64,000 nt of DNA, from contig NC_039361.1 of NCBI RefSeq assembly GCF_003573695.1, positions 102,984,279-103,048,278 of the forward strand, in the 5' to 3' direction. The notes under the pieces are model-generated. The model was not told the DNA's origin. It worked only from the letters and a program-made list of their open reading frames with translations, and ran no database searches. The DNA comes from Papaver somniferum (Eukaryota; Streptophyta; Magnoliopsida; Ranunculales; Papaveraceae). The position numbers and the translations under genes are program-made. Of this stretch, positions 23,020-35,178 are shown in pieces (the stretch's first letter is position 1; the number at the start of each line of letters is the position of its first letter).

Positions 23020-25050
23020 CGTTAGAGCACTGTTCGGTCGAACTCGCATGCGTAGCTATTTGAAGCGTGTTTGTCAATATTAGTAATCAAAACTATAAGT
23101 ATTTATTTATAGTCTACTATTATCTAAGTCTCGGACTAGGATAGAAAGTGTAGTTGAGCTCAAGACTCCATGGCGATCATCATACAAAGACGAAGAACTA
23201 CTCAAGGAACTTGTGGAACTTCATGGACTAAACGGTATGTGGAGACTTGAACTTATCTATTACTTAAAGGTCTATCCACTCTATCTCCTATCTGGAGACA
23301 AAAGTCGTATTGATATATAAAATTTGATTATGCACATTTGTTATTCCGGGTACTTAAGTCCGCGTACGCGCACCATCAGAAGTTCACGTCCCGTGAAAAT
23401 CTGCTGGAGTTTGTGAACTGAAAACAAACTTATTCCGGGTACTTAAGTCCGCGTACCAGTCTGCGTACTTAGGTTGGTTATTTTCTGAAAACGATTATTC
23501 GTGAACTTAAACTTATATAAACTAAGGAATGCATAATTGCAAACCGTAGCTATAAACTTCATGAATTGATTCGAGTGAATCAAATGTTTTTTCTTCGATT
23601 TTGTCTTGTATACTTCTATAAGATCTAAGCAACTCTCTAACTTGTTCATTTGAGTCATTTGAACTAGTTGTGGTAAAGAAGAATATGGTTGATATGGAAG
23701 TGCTCATATGGCTAACCATTTGGTTAACTACTGCTGAACCAACTAAGTGTACATGTTTGGGTACAGTTACACAAACCTAAAACGTGCATTTCATTTGTGT
23801 GTAACAAGCTAAGTTTCGATCTAACGGTTGAAAGATATTATCTTCAATCTAATCAGGTTTTCATCTAACGGTGAATATTGAATGGTTTGTTACTAAGCTA
23901 ACATTGATTGCAAATCCTGATTTGAAAGACTATATAAAGGACAACTATAACAACTGGGAAACCTAATCCCCACACCTCCTGTGTGATACTAGTTGTATTA
24001 GACAGAGTCGATTCTCCTTTAACCTTAGGTTTCCACTCGAGACCCTGTAGGTTAACGACTTGAAGACTTCAATAGGATTGTGAAGCCAGACCCAACTATT
24101 TTATTTGTAGTTGCGTGATCTAATCTTGCTGTTTCTATCGTATTTGAGTACAATCGCAAGATTGGCTTGGGATTGATTTCTTCAATAGGAAAGATATAAA
24201 AGAAGTCACAAGCACCTTCATCTCATCGTTTGTCGATTAAGATTATTGTGAGGTGATTGATAATTCTAGGTTGTTCTTCAGGAATATAAGTCCGGGTTAT
24301 CAATTGGTTCCCGTTCACCTTGATTTATCAAAAGACTGAACAAAAACTCGTAGGTATTTCTGTGGGAGACAGATTTATCTATTACCGTAGAATTTTCTAT
24401 GTGATGCAGATTTGTTTATTAAAGTCTTCATTTTTGGGTCGTAGCAACTCTTAGTTGTGGGTGAGATCAGCTAAGGGAATCAAGTGCTTAGTATCCTACT
24501 GGGATCAGAGACGTAAGGAGTTCAACTGTACATTGGATCAGTGTGAGATTGATTGGGGTTCAACTACAGTCCAGAACGAAGTTAGTTTGTTGTAGGATAG
24601 TTTCTGTAGCGGCTTAATATAGTGTGTGTTCAATCTGGACTAGGTCCCGGGGGTTTTATACATTTGCAGTTTCCTCGTTAACAAAACTTCTGGTGTCTGT
24701 GTTATTTCTTTTCCGCATTATATTTTGTTATATAATTGAAATATCACAGGTTGTGCGTTGAATCGATCAATTAGGAAATAAAACCTTTGGTTGTTGATTG
24801 AAATTGATTGATCCTTGAACATTGTTCTTTGGTACCTTTCAAGTGATTTCTCTTGTATTCAATTAGACTCGCAGATCTCTATTTGCTTGAATAAGTATTG
24901 AATCGAGAAAGTGAGATATAACTCTTTGATATACTTTTAGTAAGATTGAGTCTGACTGTCTAGTTGATTCTCTTAAAAGTATATTAGAGTTAGTCCATAC
25001 AGATTGCTAAGAGAAATATTGGGTGTGGTTGTTAGACCCCCGCTTTTTCA
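23020..25050 (+). mobile_element. Copia LTR shared by E2 and E3 (2.03 kb)
   Basis: It starts CGTTAGAGCACTG (first base changed from T) after the purine tract of E2 and ends ACCCCCGCTTTTTCA. It is followed at once by a decayed primer-binding site (ATTGTTATTCGAGCAGG; canonical bases TGGTATCAGAGC). It therefore serves as 3' LTR of E2 and 5' LTR of E3. A TATA box (GACTATATAAAGGAC) lies near 23930. Imperfect repeats with the word TTCCGGGTACTTAAGTCCGCG lie near 23345 and 23430. Confidence 0.85.
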
Positions 25051-25117
25051 ATTGTTATTCGAGCAGGAAAATACGTTTAAAGAACTTATAAGTCTGTGTT
25101 TGTAGCGATCTAACTAT

Positions 25118-28100
25118 ATGGACAGTAAAGTCTCTAGAAACGCTACATCAGGATTAAAAACCAACCGTAAAGAAAGTTCTGATAAACTGGTTATTCTTCA
25201 TAAAAAGTTGGATGAACAAATCCGGATCAACTCTGATTTTGTTGCAGAAATTCCAATGTTTGAGGATTTGAAATCTGTTAAAATTCCTTTGATGGATTTG
25301 AATAACTCTAGTTGTTCTTCCATGAAGAACAGTCGTAAGTCAGATGATAAACAATGTCTAAACATTGTGAAACCTGATATGACTTAAAACCGTTTAGACG
25401 AGCTTAAAGATGTTGGTCCATGTTTGTTTTGTGATTCCTCCAATCACTTTCAACATACTTGTATGTCATTTCAAAAGAGTCTAAAAGTTTCAAGTAATCT
25501 TCATAAGAAAACTGAACAACTGTTTACTTCTCTAAGAGGATGTACAAAACTAACAAGAAATCCTAAACAAGAAAGTAGTGTTAGCATGGGAGCTTTTTCT
25601 TTAAAATCAACATCACCTTTTCAATGGTTTCTTTACAACGGATGTAGCCGACATATGACTGGTGATCTCTCATGGTTTGTTACTACAAGCGATTATGAAG
25701 GAGGTCCTGTAACATTTGGAGATGGGAGTTGTTTCTACATAAGCAAAAAGGGGACGATCAAACTATCCGGCGTACCTGAGATTCATGACATAGTATACGT
25801 AAAAGGTATGACTGCAAATATTCTTTCTATTAGTCAAATCTGTGACAAAGGCCATAAAGTTGTCTTCAATGCAAATGGATGTGGCATTGTAGACAAAACT
25901 GGGAAAGTAATTTTTCAGGGAACTCGTGGTAAAAATAACTGTTATCTTCTGGATACTCAGTTCAGTAACTGTTGCAATTTGACTAAGGTGGAATCTACAC
26001 ATCTTTGGCATGAGCATTTTGGTCACATCAATTATCTCCTTCTAACTAAGATCATTAATAAAGAACTTGTTAGAGGTGTTCCCAAAATCAATGCAAAGAT
26101 TGAAGGTGTATGTGGTGCATGTCAAAAGGGTAAACAAATGAAAGTTCACCACAAATCATCTCGAGATATTCTCACTAAAGCTCCACTTGATTTAATTCAT
26201 ATGGACCTCCCCGGACCTATTCAACAGCCCACGGTTGCTGGTAATAATTATGCTTTAGTTGTGGTAGATGATTACACCAGATTCACTTGGGTTGCATTTT
26301 TATCTCATAAGAATGAAACCCTTGATGAATTCAAGATTATTGTTAAAAGAATCCAGAACGAACAAGGTCGCAAACTAAAGAAAATTAGAAGAGACCGTGG
26401 AACTAAATTCAAGGACATTAAGGTGTTTTAATTTTGTGACGAACTGGGGATTATCCAACAATACTCACCACCCACTAGTCCTCAATCCAATGAAGTAGCA
26501 GAAAGAATAAACAGGAACATTCAGGAAATGGCTAGGGTAATGCTCCATAACAAAACCTTACCGTTTAAGGTTTTGAGGAGAAGCTGTCTTTACAGCATGC
26601 TATTTGATCAACCGTGTCTACCTACGGTCTAAAACTCTAAACACTCCTTATGAGTTGTGGTACGGTAGAAAACCCAACTTGCACTATCTCAGAGTGTTCG
26701 GAAGTAAGTGCTACATTCTAAAAGATCGAGAACAGATAGGAAAATTTGATACTAAAAGTGATGAAGGTATCTTCCTTGGCTATGCCTCTGATAGTCGTGG
26801 TTTTCGAGTGTTTAATCTCAGAACCCAAGTTATCATGGAATCCTCTAATGTTATTATCGATGATATTAGTAATTTTCATCATGATAATCCTCTTGCTGAA
26901 TTTCCACCAACTGAGACAATTGAGAAAGTCAAAGAAATTCCAGAATCAGTTGAAGTCATTCCAACGGTTATTGATCCTGACATTTCTAGTGACGAGGAGA
27001 AGAGAACTGATCAGGCTAATCCTATTGAACAAGAGCGTGTCCCTTCTCGATACCTATGGGTTCAAAGGAATCATGATCCCAACAGTATTATTGGAGGTAG
27101 ATATTCTACTGCTAAGACAAGAGGACAACTTCAAAATATTTGCAATTTTGGTTGTTATATTTCACAAGTAGAACAGAGAAATATTGGTGAATCTCTTAGT
27201 GATCCCTTTTGGGTGAATGCAATGCATGAAGAGTTAAATCAATTTCAAAGATATGACGTATGGGAACTAGTACCTTGTCCCTCCAATATCAATAATGTTG
27301 GTACTAAATGGATATTCAAGAATAAGTATGATAAATTTGTCACAATTGTCAGAAACAAAGCTAGACTTGTCGCTCAAGAATATTCACAGATTGAAGGTAT
27401 CGACTTTGACGAAACCTTTGCTCTTGTGGCACGCCTTGAGTCCATTCGGCTATTGTTAGCTCATGCTTGTTTTCTTAAGGTTAAGCTGTTTCAATTGGAC
27501 ATAAAATCCGCGCTCCTAAACGGAAATTTAAAAAAAGAAGTCTATGTCGCTCCACCTAAGGATTTTGAAAATCCTAATTTCCCAGATCATGTTCTTAAGC
27601 TTAAAAAAACATTATATATGGGTTAAAACAAGCACCTAGAGCCTGGTTCGAAAAACTTACTACTTCTCTTCTTAGGAAATGTTTTTCGAGAGGCGGAGCT
27701 GACAAAACCTTATTTACCAAATGGAGTGGGAAAGTTGTTTTCATTGCTCAAGTCTATGTAGATGATATCATCTATGGTTCAACTTCTGAGAAACTTTCAA
27801 AAGATTTCCAAGTCTCTCTTGGCAAAGAATTTGAAATGAGGAATGTTGGTGAATTAAAGTTCTTCTTAGGATTACAAATTCAGCAACATAAGGATGGAAT
27901 TTACTTATCTCAATAAAAATATGCAAAGGATCTTGTCTCAGGGTTCGGTTTGGATAAGTCAACTCCAAAACTGACACATATGCCCACTACTGGTAAACTA
28001 CATAGAGACGAGAAAGGAGTAAATGTGGATCAAAAAAATGTATCGATCTATTATTAGTAGCCTTTTATATCTTACAGCTACGAGACCTGATATTGCTTTT

Positions 28101-28700
28101 AGTGTTGGTTGTTGTGCTAGATTTCAGGCTAATCCAAAGGAATCTCATCTTGCAGCTGCAAAAGGGATCATACGATATGTGAATCACACGGTCGGGTATG
28201 GTGTATCCTACACTTTTGATACTAACACTAACCTTTATGCTTATTCAGATGCTGATTGGGCAGGATGTGTAGAAGACAGAAAAAGTACATCATGGGGTTT
28301 CTACTATGTAGGACTGAATCTTGTGGCTTGGCATAGCAAGAAACAAAATTCGCAATCCCTGTCCACATGTGGAGCAGAATATATTGTTGCTGGCTCATGT
28401 TGTACTCAACTTCTCTGGATGAAACAAATGTTGGCTGATTATGGAATTAATACTAGAATAATGAAGATCTTTTGTGATGACTCTAGCGTGATTCGAATCA
28501 CTGAGAATCCAGTTGATCACTAAAAAACAAAGCACATTGATATAAGGTACCATTTTATTCGATATCTCTATGAAAATGGTATCATAAACATGGAATTTGT
28601 GCCTTACGAAAAACAATTGGATGATATTCATACCAAACCATTATACACTGCTACATTTCAACACTTACGGCAGTCTATTGGTGTTGTTTTGGTTCATTAG
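25118..28700 (+). pseudogene. Ty1/copia pol polyprotein of element E3 (SIRE-like)
   Basis: This is a nearly full-length pol with lesions. In order: a short gag remnant from ATG 25118, a TAA at 25385, a knuckle (CLFCDSSNHFQHTC), a protease whose DSG active site reads YNG (YNGCSRHMTGD), the pre-integrase HLWHEHFGH...CGAC zinc region, and an integrase core with the first two acidic residues in HMDL and VVDDYTRF. A TAA follows at 26429, and integrase resumes beyond it. A frameshift near 26570 precedes 26604-27626 (integrase C-terminus and reverse transcriptase start). A lesion near 27620 comes next, then the YVDDIIYGS catalytic box, a TAA at 27914, and RNase H with YSDADWAGC. The last frame breaks at 28521 and ends in LRQSIGVVLVH. 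Five or more breaks mean it cannot make a polyprotein. Residue preferences fit the SIRE/Maximus lineage. Confidence 0.85.
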
Positions 28701-29569
28701 TCGTTCCTAAAACTATTGCCCCTGTGCTTATCCCGATCTTTTGGGAAATTGAGTTTGGAACTCCAGTAAGTGTTTACTTCAATTCTGCATTTGTTTCCGT
28801 AGGTTGATTTTCTGTCAAGTGTCTTAGTGTAATAGTTTAAAGAAATCCTTCTTTTGTTGTGAAATTAAGGTCGCTCTTGTTGTTCTTTCGGGAATGACAT
28901 TTTATGGGGGAGAGTTCTTAATTGAACTTGTGCTTAATTGCCAAATCTTTGTGGGGAGTGCGGATGTGGAATATTATATGGGTTACCTTGTATCTTTATA
29001 AACTCCTTGATGAAAGCATTTAGCTTCGGCTTTATGATTGCATCTAAAAAGTTGATATGTGCTTTCTTTTGGTCATGAAATGTCTCTATGGGAATTTCAT
29101 TAGGATCCCACTAGTTTTCGTACCTTTGCCAATTTTTTTGACAAAAAGGGGGAGAATTAATGTGTAGTTCACACTATAAATACATATGGTTTTCAGATCA
29201 TTATGTAAGGGGGAGTAATTTCCTTGTGAGATGGAGTATTGACTAAGGGGGAGTGATATATTACCATAGTATTGTTGTCCAAGTTGTGATACAATTGAAC
29301 TTTGATGTTGTGTGATAATACTATGACACTGTGTAACAATGATTGAGAATTCTTATTTTCTCATTGTCTTATTTTCTCATTGTTATAGCTACGGATTTTC
29401 AACAACGATGATGCCAAACTTACAACCTTTGGAATCATTGGAGTACTTGGAAGTGACGAAGATTTTGAGTAATGTTGAAGAACCAAGGATATCAGACATG
29501 TGGAGGAGAAGCTACATAGTTTATTTGTTTATTTTTTATTCCATACGTATTTGCAGTTGCAGGAAATCC
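28701..29569 (+). mobile_element. Element E3 3' noncoding region, truncated
   Basis: This has the same 3' block as E1 and E2, with GGGGGAG words, but without the accessory frame. It stops near 29569, about 40 bp short of where the polypurine tract and LTR should come, and passes into gypsy-derived sequence. Confidence 0.7.
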
Positions 29570-30173
29570 TACACTACACCCCTCATATGATTTCATTGTT
29601 GATCAACTCATTTTTTAGGTTTATCTTCTTAATTTTATTGATTCACCTTTGAATTTTCTCTCCCCTATTTACTTGTTTCTTACTCAAAAAAGATCTCTCT
29701 CTCCTTTACAACTCGAATGACTATTTATAAAGAAATACACAATGAATGACAACTAATCTGTCCTTTATTTTCAGGTATGGTTTGCGACATTCTCACAACC
29801 TTAAAAATGTTAATTTCGCAAGCTCTCTAATTTTCGCAAGACTGTCACATCTTTCTCGTGACTTTAAATGACGTCATTTATTCTATCATTTCTGAAACTG
29901 GTCTGCGACGCTATTGTGTTGTACCATTGATAACTTCGCTGAGACATAATTGTTGCGAGATTCTGAACCTACATCTTGCCTCTTCTCATATCTTCTCTGA
30001 AAAGTAGAGAATGATGTGAGAAATGCCGCAGCTGCTTATCTTTTCATATTCCACATTTATCACACGTATTCTCTCTTCCATTTATTTCTTGACACATCTT
30101 CTGTAATCGCTACTTTTCAACCGCTCACGTCTCTTCGTCTTAATGGTGTTTATTTCTTCGAGTAAAAAATTTT

Positions 30174-30184
30174 CTTTATATACT
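30174..30184 (+). promoter_or_regulatory. Possible TATA box upstream of the spliced antisense gene
   Basis: CTTTATATACTC lies about 160 bp upstream of the ATG at 30344, followed by a pyrimidine-rich leader. The position is plausible for a plant TATA box, but there is no other support. Confidence 0.35.
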
Positions 30185-30343
30185 CTTCTCCCCCCCCCCT
30201 TTCCACTTTTATTTTTACTTTCTGTTCTATTTTTATTCTCTCATCTCTGCAACTCTACTATTCTTCTGCAAATTCTGCTGCTGTAATTTTTTCTTCCTTT
30301 AATCCTTTTACTTTCCATACATTCCCATACTCTATATTCAAAC

Positions 30344-33026
30344 ATGGATCCAAGTGGTCATATATATGAGAAGAATTTACAAGATGTCCAAAAAGATCTT
30401 GCTGGTAAAGGTTTTACACTCTCCACCATTCCTGGTGAGAATACCAAATCAATTCTTTCTGTAAATCTTTTCTCTAATCAAAATTGTGATGATCAATCAA
30501 TCATAATTTCTCTAGGTCAGATTCTCGCAGGTCTCTCTATTCCTCTTTATAACCCAGATCTTCCTTTATTTTATGAAATTCTCGCTCATCCGGGATTTTC
30601 GCGAGCCATCTTCCAACCAAGTGGGGACTGCATCCGTCTGATGCTATATTTCGCTAATCCTGGTGCTGGTAGAGGATCTCTTTACTCCAAAGAACTTAGG
30701 GATCCAAAATTCGCAAACCTAGAAATAGTTGCTAAGAAGTATACAGTGGCGAATTTCTTTGAAAACTACGAACTTATCTCCATGAAGAAAGAGAATACTC
30801 GCTGGGGTATTCGATTAAGAAGGAAAGATAACATTGATGAAGCCAAAATTCTTATGCAAGATATTGACTGGCATTCTGGTAAAAACACAACTCCTCGCCA
30901 ATCCAAAGACGATAAATGGTGTGTTTTTATTTTAATGCTAAAGGGACTCTACATTGCTGGATCAAACGTTCTTCCTGCGAATCTCGCTGCACATCAACCT
31001 TGGGTTTTCTCTTGGCCCGAGAAGGAGAAAGAGGTATGTTTTTCCCCTTTAACTCATTTTATACTTCTTTATTGATTTTTACTATTCTGTTCGCTAACTC
31101 TTGCGACATTCCGCAGATACAAAAACTAAAGGATAGTTATAACAGGACTGGGAAATCTAGTACTCCGTTAGCTCTTCGCTCATACACAGATGAGGTAAGA
31201 AATTTTCTATTTTGACTTTAAATAGTACTGTTACTTCCATGCTTCCATTTATTATTTCTATCTGTGTGTGAAGATTATTTCTGAAGTAGAAGAATCTGTT
31301 GATGCTGCGAAGATTGATGATAAAGGTAAAGGTGCTCTTCGCAGGGAAAAATCAACTGGTCCTCCTCCAAAGAAAAGAAAAGTTCGTTCTTCTTCTCCTT
31401 CAAATGTTCTTCCTAATAAAAATTCCGAAAGTGACAAGGATGATGAGGATAACGATGATCTTGCTGCAACTGAAGATTCTCCACCTGAATCTTCTATGGC
31501 TAAGCTTTCTGGCCTCTTTTCTGATTCTCTACAAGGAATGAGAGATAGCCAATTCGCAAATACCTGCAAATATCTCGCTACCCTTTGTGATGTCCCATTA
31601 CTAGATGGTGATAGCTCTCTTCGTGGAGTTTCTAGATCAGTGACTCCCTACTTCTTGCATTCTCTCAATAGTCTGGTATACTTTTATTTCTTTTACTTCT
31701 TCATTGTTATAACTCAAAATATCTTTCTATATTAATATTTTTTATTTCTTTTAGCAGGCTGGAAAAGATTCTTTTGTGGTTGCCTCAGATTTAGAGAGAA
31801 GACGCGAAAATCTTGAAAAGAAGAATCTTCAATTTCGCAAAAAGAATGAAGAATTGGAAGATGAAGTTAAAGGTCTTCGCGAGAAGAATAGACAATTAGA
31901 AATTGATTCTTCCTCTTATAAGAACAAAATTTCTAGTCTTCAATAAGCTAATAATCAGCTTTACGGTATGTTACTTTTCTCCTTTCTCTTTATTCATTCA
32001 TCTTGTTATTTTATCTTATTTAAATGATCCTTTTTGCAGACATTTATGGTCTTTCTGATGAAGCTACCCTTCTTCGTTCATTTCCTAATGCCTTGGATAA
32101 TGATAACCTTCTTGAACGTCTTAACAATTCTTTAAATAGCTTCTCAAATGATAGAATTTCATCTCTTTCTCTAAATGAACTTAGATCGAAATTTTGCCTC
32201 TTAGAAATTGATCATAGATCCAGTTTAGGCTTAGCCAACAGATTTAAGCGTCTCCTTATTGATTCCAAAGAGAAAACCAATGAGTTAAGAACCAAGATTA
32301 GCGGTCTCATAGATGATAAGGATCGTATCTCTGGTCAAGGTTCCAAGGCTTTGGCGAAATTCCAAGAGTCTCTCCTTGAAGTTCAACTTGAGCGAGATGA
32401 AGCTAACCGCAAGAATATTGAACTCTGCGAAAGGGAAAATCAAATTCGTTCTCGTCTTCTCATAAGTAGTGAAGATGAATTTGTCTGGGCTGCAAAAATT
32501 TTAGATGATGCTAGAAAAGATTTAGGCGTAAATGTTAGTCTCCAAGTTGAACATACAACCTTGATTAGAGACATGATTTCTGACAGAGAAGGTTGCTAAT
32601 TTCTCTTCTTTACTAATCTTTTGCTTCTTATGAATTTTCATCAAGTTAATAATTGGTTGTCTTTTGTTCGCAGATTCTGAAAATAAATATCGTGAAAAGA
32701 TTGGAGAACTTGAAGCTGAAAAGGAGGAACTCGCAAAGAATCTTTCTTCTCGCAACGACAAGTATTCTAGATTGAAGAATGACGCTATGCATTTTCGCAA
32801 TCAAACCATCCAGATGGTTTGTGATGATCATAATATCCCACATTCTGATTATCCTTGTCTTTTAGAAGAAATCCCACAGAATACTCCCAGTTTGATTATC
32901 TCTGATAGCGAAGCTGACAATGAAGAATCTGATAGTGATGGAAGGTCTGATGGTGATGAAGATTCTGTCGAAGATGAAGAAGGAAACAAGTCTGATGAAG
33001 ATAATGAAGGATTAACCAAGAAATAG
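30344..33026 (+). pseudogene. Six-exon antisense gene of the gypsy element (Transposase_28-like)
   Basis: Exons read 30344-31033, 31117-31194, 31274-31675, 31758-31965, 32040-32591 and 32674-33026. All five introns are short (about 75-85 bp), GT-AG, and keep phase: 0, 0, 0, 1, 1. The joined frame is 760 codons, broken only by one TAA at 31944-31946. Residues about 55-105 (IPLYNPDLPLFYEIL then a PSGDCIRLML block) resemble the 'putative gypsy type transposon' family found in antisense frames of Tat elements. A basic PPPKKRKVRSSSP patch in exon 3 looks like a nuclear localisation signal. Exons 4-6 are coiled coil and the last 50 residues are very acidic. It lies opposite in strand to the gag and protease at 34640-36352. 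Its role is unknown; one stop suggests recent loss or a readthrough codon. Confidence 0.65.
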
Positions 33027-34640
33027 TCTTTACTTCTTTCTCTGACTCTTTGTAATACTTGTATATTTATTCCTTCTTTCTATATATTTGTGTTTCTTCC
33101 ATTTTAACCTGCGTAAATGAAAACAATTCTTCTTTGCAATACAGTTAATCAATACAATCATTAATTCTTGAATTTTTGAGTAAATCTCTCATATGGATAT
33201 AAATAACATTTTCTAATTTCATACATTCCCATACTTGCCGCTGTTATTTGAACCCAAATGAGAGATTTCATACAAAATTTCTTATTGCATAATTTCACAA
33301 TCTTTTGCGAAGTGAATTTTGTTTCTTTTCAAGATCTCATTCCTGTGTGGTCTTATTTTGCATTCCTAATTAAAGGTCTTATTATGCCACCTCTTTTCAT
33401 TGCGATAAAATCGCAGGACGTCCTTGCATTTTCATGCAAAAACCCATTGATATTGCCTTAACTTTTTCTTTTGTATTATGGCCTCTTAAGGAATGTTGCG
33501 ACAATATGACAAGCCTAAATATTCTTGCGAAAATAAAGCCCCATGACATTGTCGTCTTGCGTCGAAATCGCAGGACGTCTTCGCACTTTCATGCGAAAAA
33601 CCATTGATCTCGTCTTATCTTTTTCTTTTGTATTATTGCCTCTTCAGGATTGCTGCACAAATATGACAAGCCTTAATATCCTTGCGTATAAAAAGCCTTA
33701 TGACATTTGCGTCTTAAGACACTTATCAGCTCCGTAATGGAGGGTGTCGCCCTTATCTCCCCCTGGTTGCCCCTTCAAGGAGGCGTACTTCTACCGTACA
33801 AGGTTATCTCCTCCCATCTAGTCTTAACAACAACCAGTTGTTTTCACAACCTCTTATCCCCTTTACCTATAGGGTTTATGGTTACGAGACTGCAGCCTAA
33901 GTGGGGTTTTCTTAAGGCCGAGTGCAGTATGAGCCAAGACTTGTCAAGAATGGCAAGGACGCTTCAAACGCCCCCGACACTCTTGACTCAACCGTGTACC
34001 TCGGCGCCTTGATCATATTCCGCACTCCTTGGGAGAGTCCTTATTACCTTAGTCGCCCAACCTAAGTCATAGGCTTAAGTTGAGAATCCAAGGTGCCTTT
34101 CCCGGATGGGCTTCATTGACCCCAAATCTCCATGACTCAGGTTCCGGTGGCGGTGTATCCTTTTCCTGAATCATGCAATAGGTACCCCCTTATATGACGT
34201 ACTTTAGGTCTTACATTTGCCTCTTGAGAAATTGTATTCGCGAACTAGGGTGTACGCCATAAAGGTTCACATCTTTCTCTTTTGTCATTCTTCTCTGATT
34301 ATTTTCTGTAAAATTCATTATCTCTGCGAGTGTCTCACAAGTCATTATATTGTATCTGAACTTCGCAATCTCAATTTTGTTGTTCAATCAAATGTATTTT
34401 TGAGAATTTTACTTATTTCGAGATTATCACAACAACTTAATCATTCATACATTTCTTGTTTTTATTACCTTTGCCATCCTCTGCTTCTTTATTATTTTCT
34501 GCTATTGCTTCCTTGGTAGTGGTATGTTCATCCTTTTTATTCTGAGCTAGCATTAATTTCGCAATATCTCTTCTCCCTTCTTTTCGATTGTATCCACCAT
34601 CAACCTCTCACTTCTTTGATTTTGTGTCGCCAGTTTTCCT
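33027..34640. other. Noncoding gypsy 3' region
   Basis: There is no convincing frame. The stretch holds the 157-bp tandem repeat and a GC-richer block around 33720-34200 with CTCC-rich words. In Tat elements the region downstream of pol is long, noncoding and prone to tandem repeats. Confidence 0.45.
33405..33719. repeat. Two tandem copies of a 157-bp unit
   Basis: TCGCAGGACGTC recurs at 33411 and 33568, and the similarity covers the whole unit, including ATGACAAGCCT and a TTTTCTTTTGTATTAT block. The copies differ by scattered substitutions. Confidence 0.75.
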
Positions 34641-35160
34641 TCTTGTTTGCTCTTCCTTCGCAAGATTCTATCTCAGTTTCGTAACATCTCTTTCCTTCAA
34701 CCCAATCCCCCTTTATGATTCCTACACCATTGGGGTGAGGGAATTTGATGCATTGGTGGAAAGTTGAAGCTACACCTAGAATCCCATGTAGCCAAGGTCA
34801 ACCAATTAATGCATTGTAGGGTGATTCTATGTCAACGACACAGAATGAGATTTCAGAAGATATTCCCTTCAATAGAATTTGCATAGTAACCTCCCCTTTA
34901 GGCTTGTTAGCAGTACCATTAAAACCATAACTCTTATATGTTGATGGTATGAGATCATCATCTCTTCCACCCATGGTTTTATAAGTATGATAAAATAAGA
35001 TGTTCACAGAGATTCCAGTATCGACTAGAATTCTATTGATTGCCCATGAATCTTCAGCTTCATCATCCTCATCTTCTTTCGGTTTTGGATTAATTTCTAA
35101 TTTTATTACAAATGGATTGTCATGCACCTCTTCTCCTTCGGGAATTTCTTTTGCGGTAAT
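34640..35160 (-). pseudogene. Gypsy retropepsin-type protease fragment
   Basis: The minus-strand frame (35127 to 34798) has the retropepsin active-site block ILVDTGISVNILF, where Asp-Thr-Gly is intact. It ends in the family's ESPYNALIG block, where a TGA stands in place of the usual arginine codon. The same frame then continues beyond the stop with PWLHGILGVASTFHQCIKFP and PNGVGIIKGD, which are typical of Tat protease/linker regions. It follows gag on the same strand with a short break between. Confidence 0.75.
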
Positions 35161-35178
35161 AGAAATGATTTGTTTCTG

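Noticed and set aside
26746..27171. A 141-codon plus-strand frame over the copia integrase/reverse transcriptase
   Set aside because: It is a shadow of the pol frame at 26604-27626, with an Ile/Leu-rich composition and no domain.
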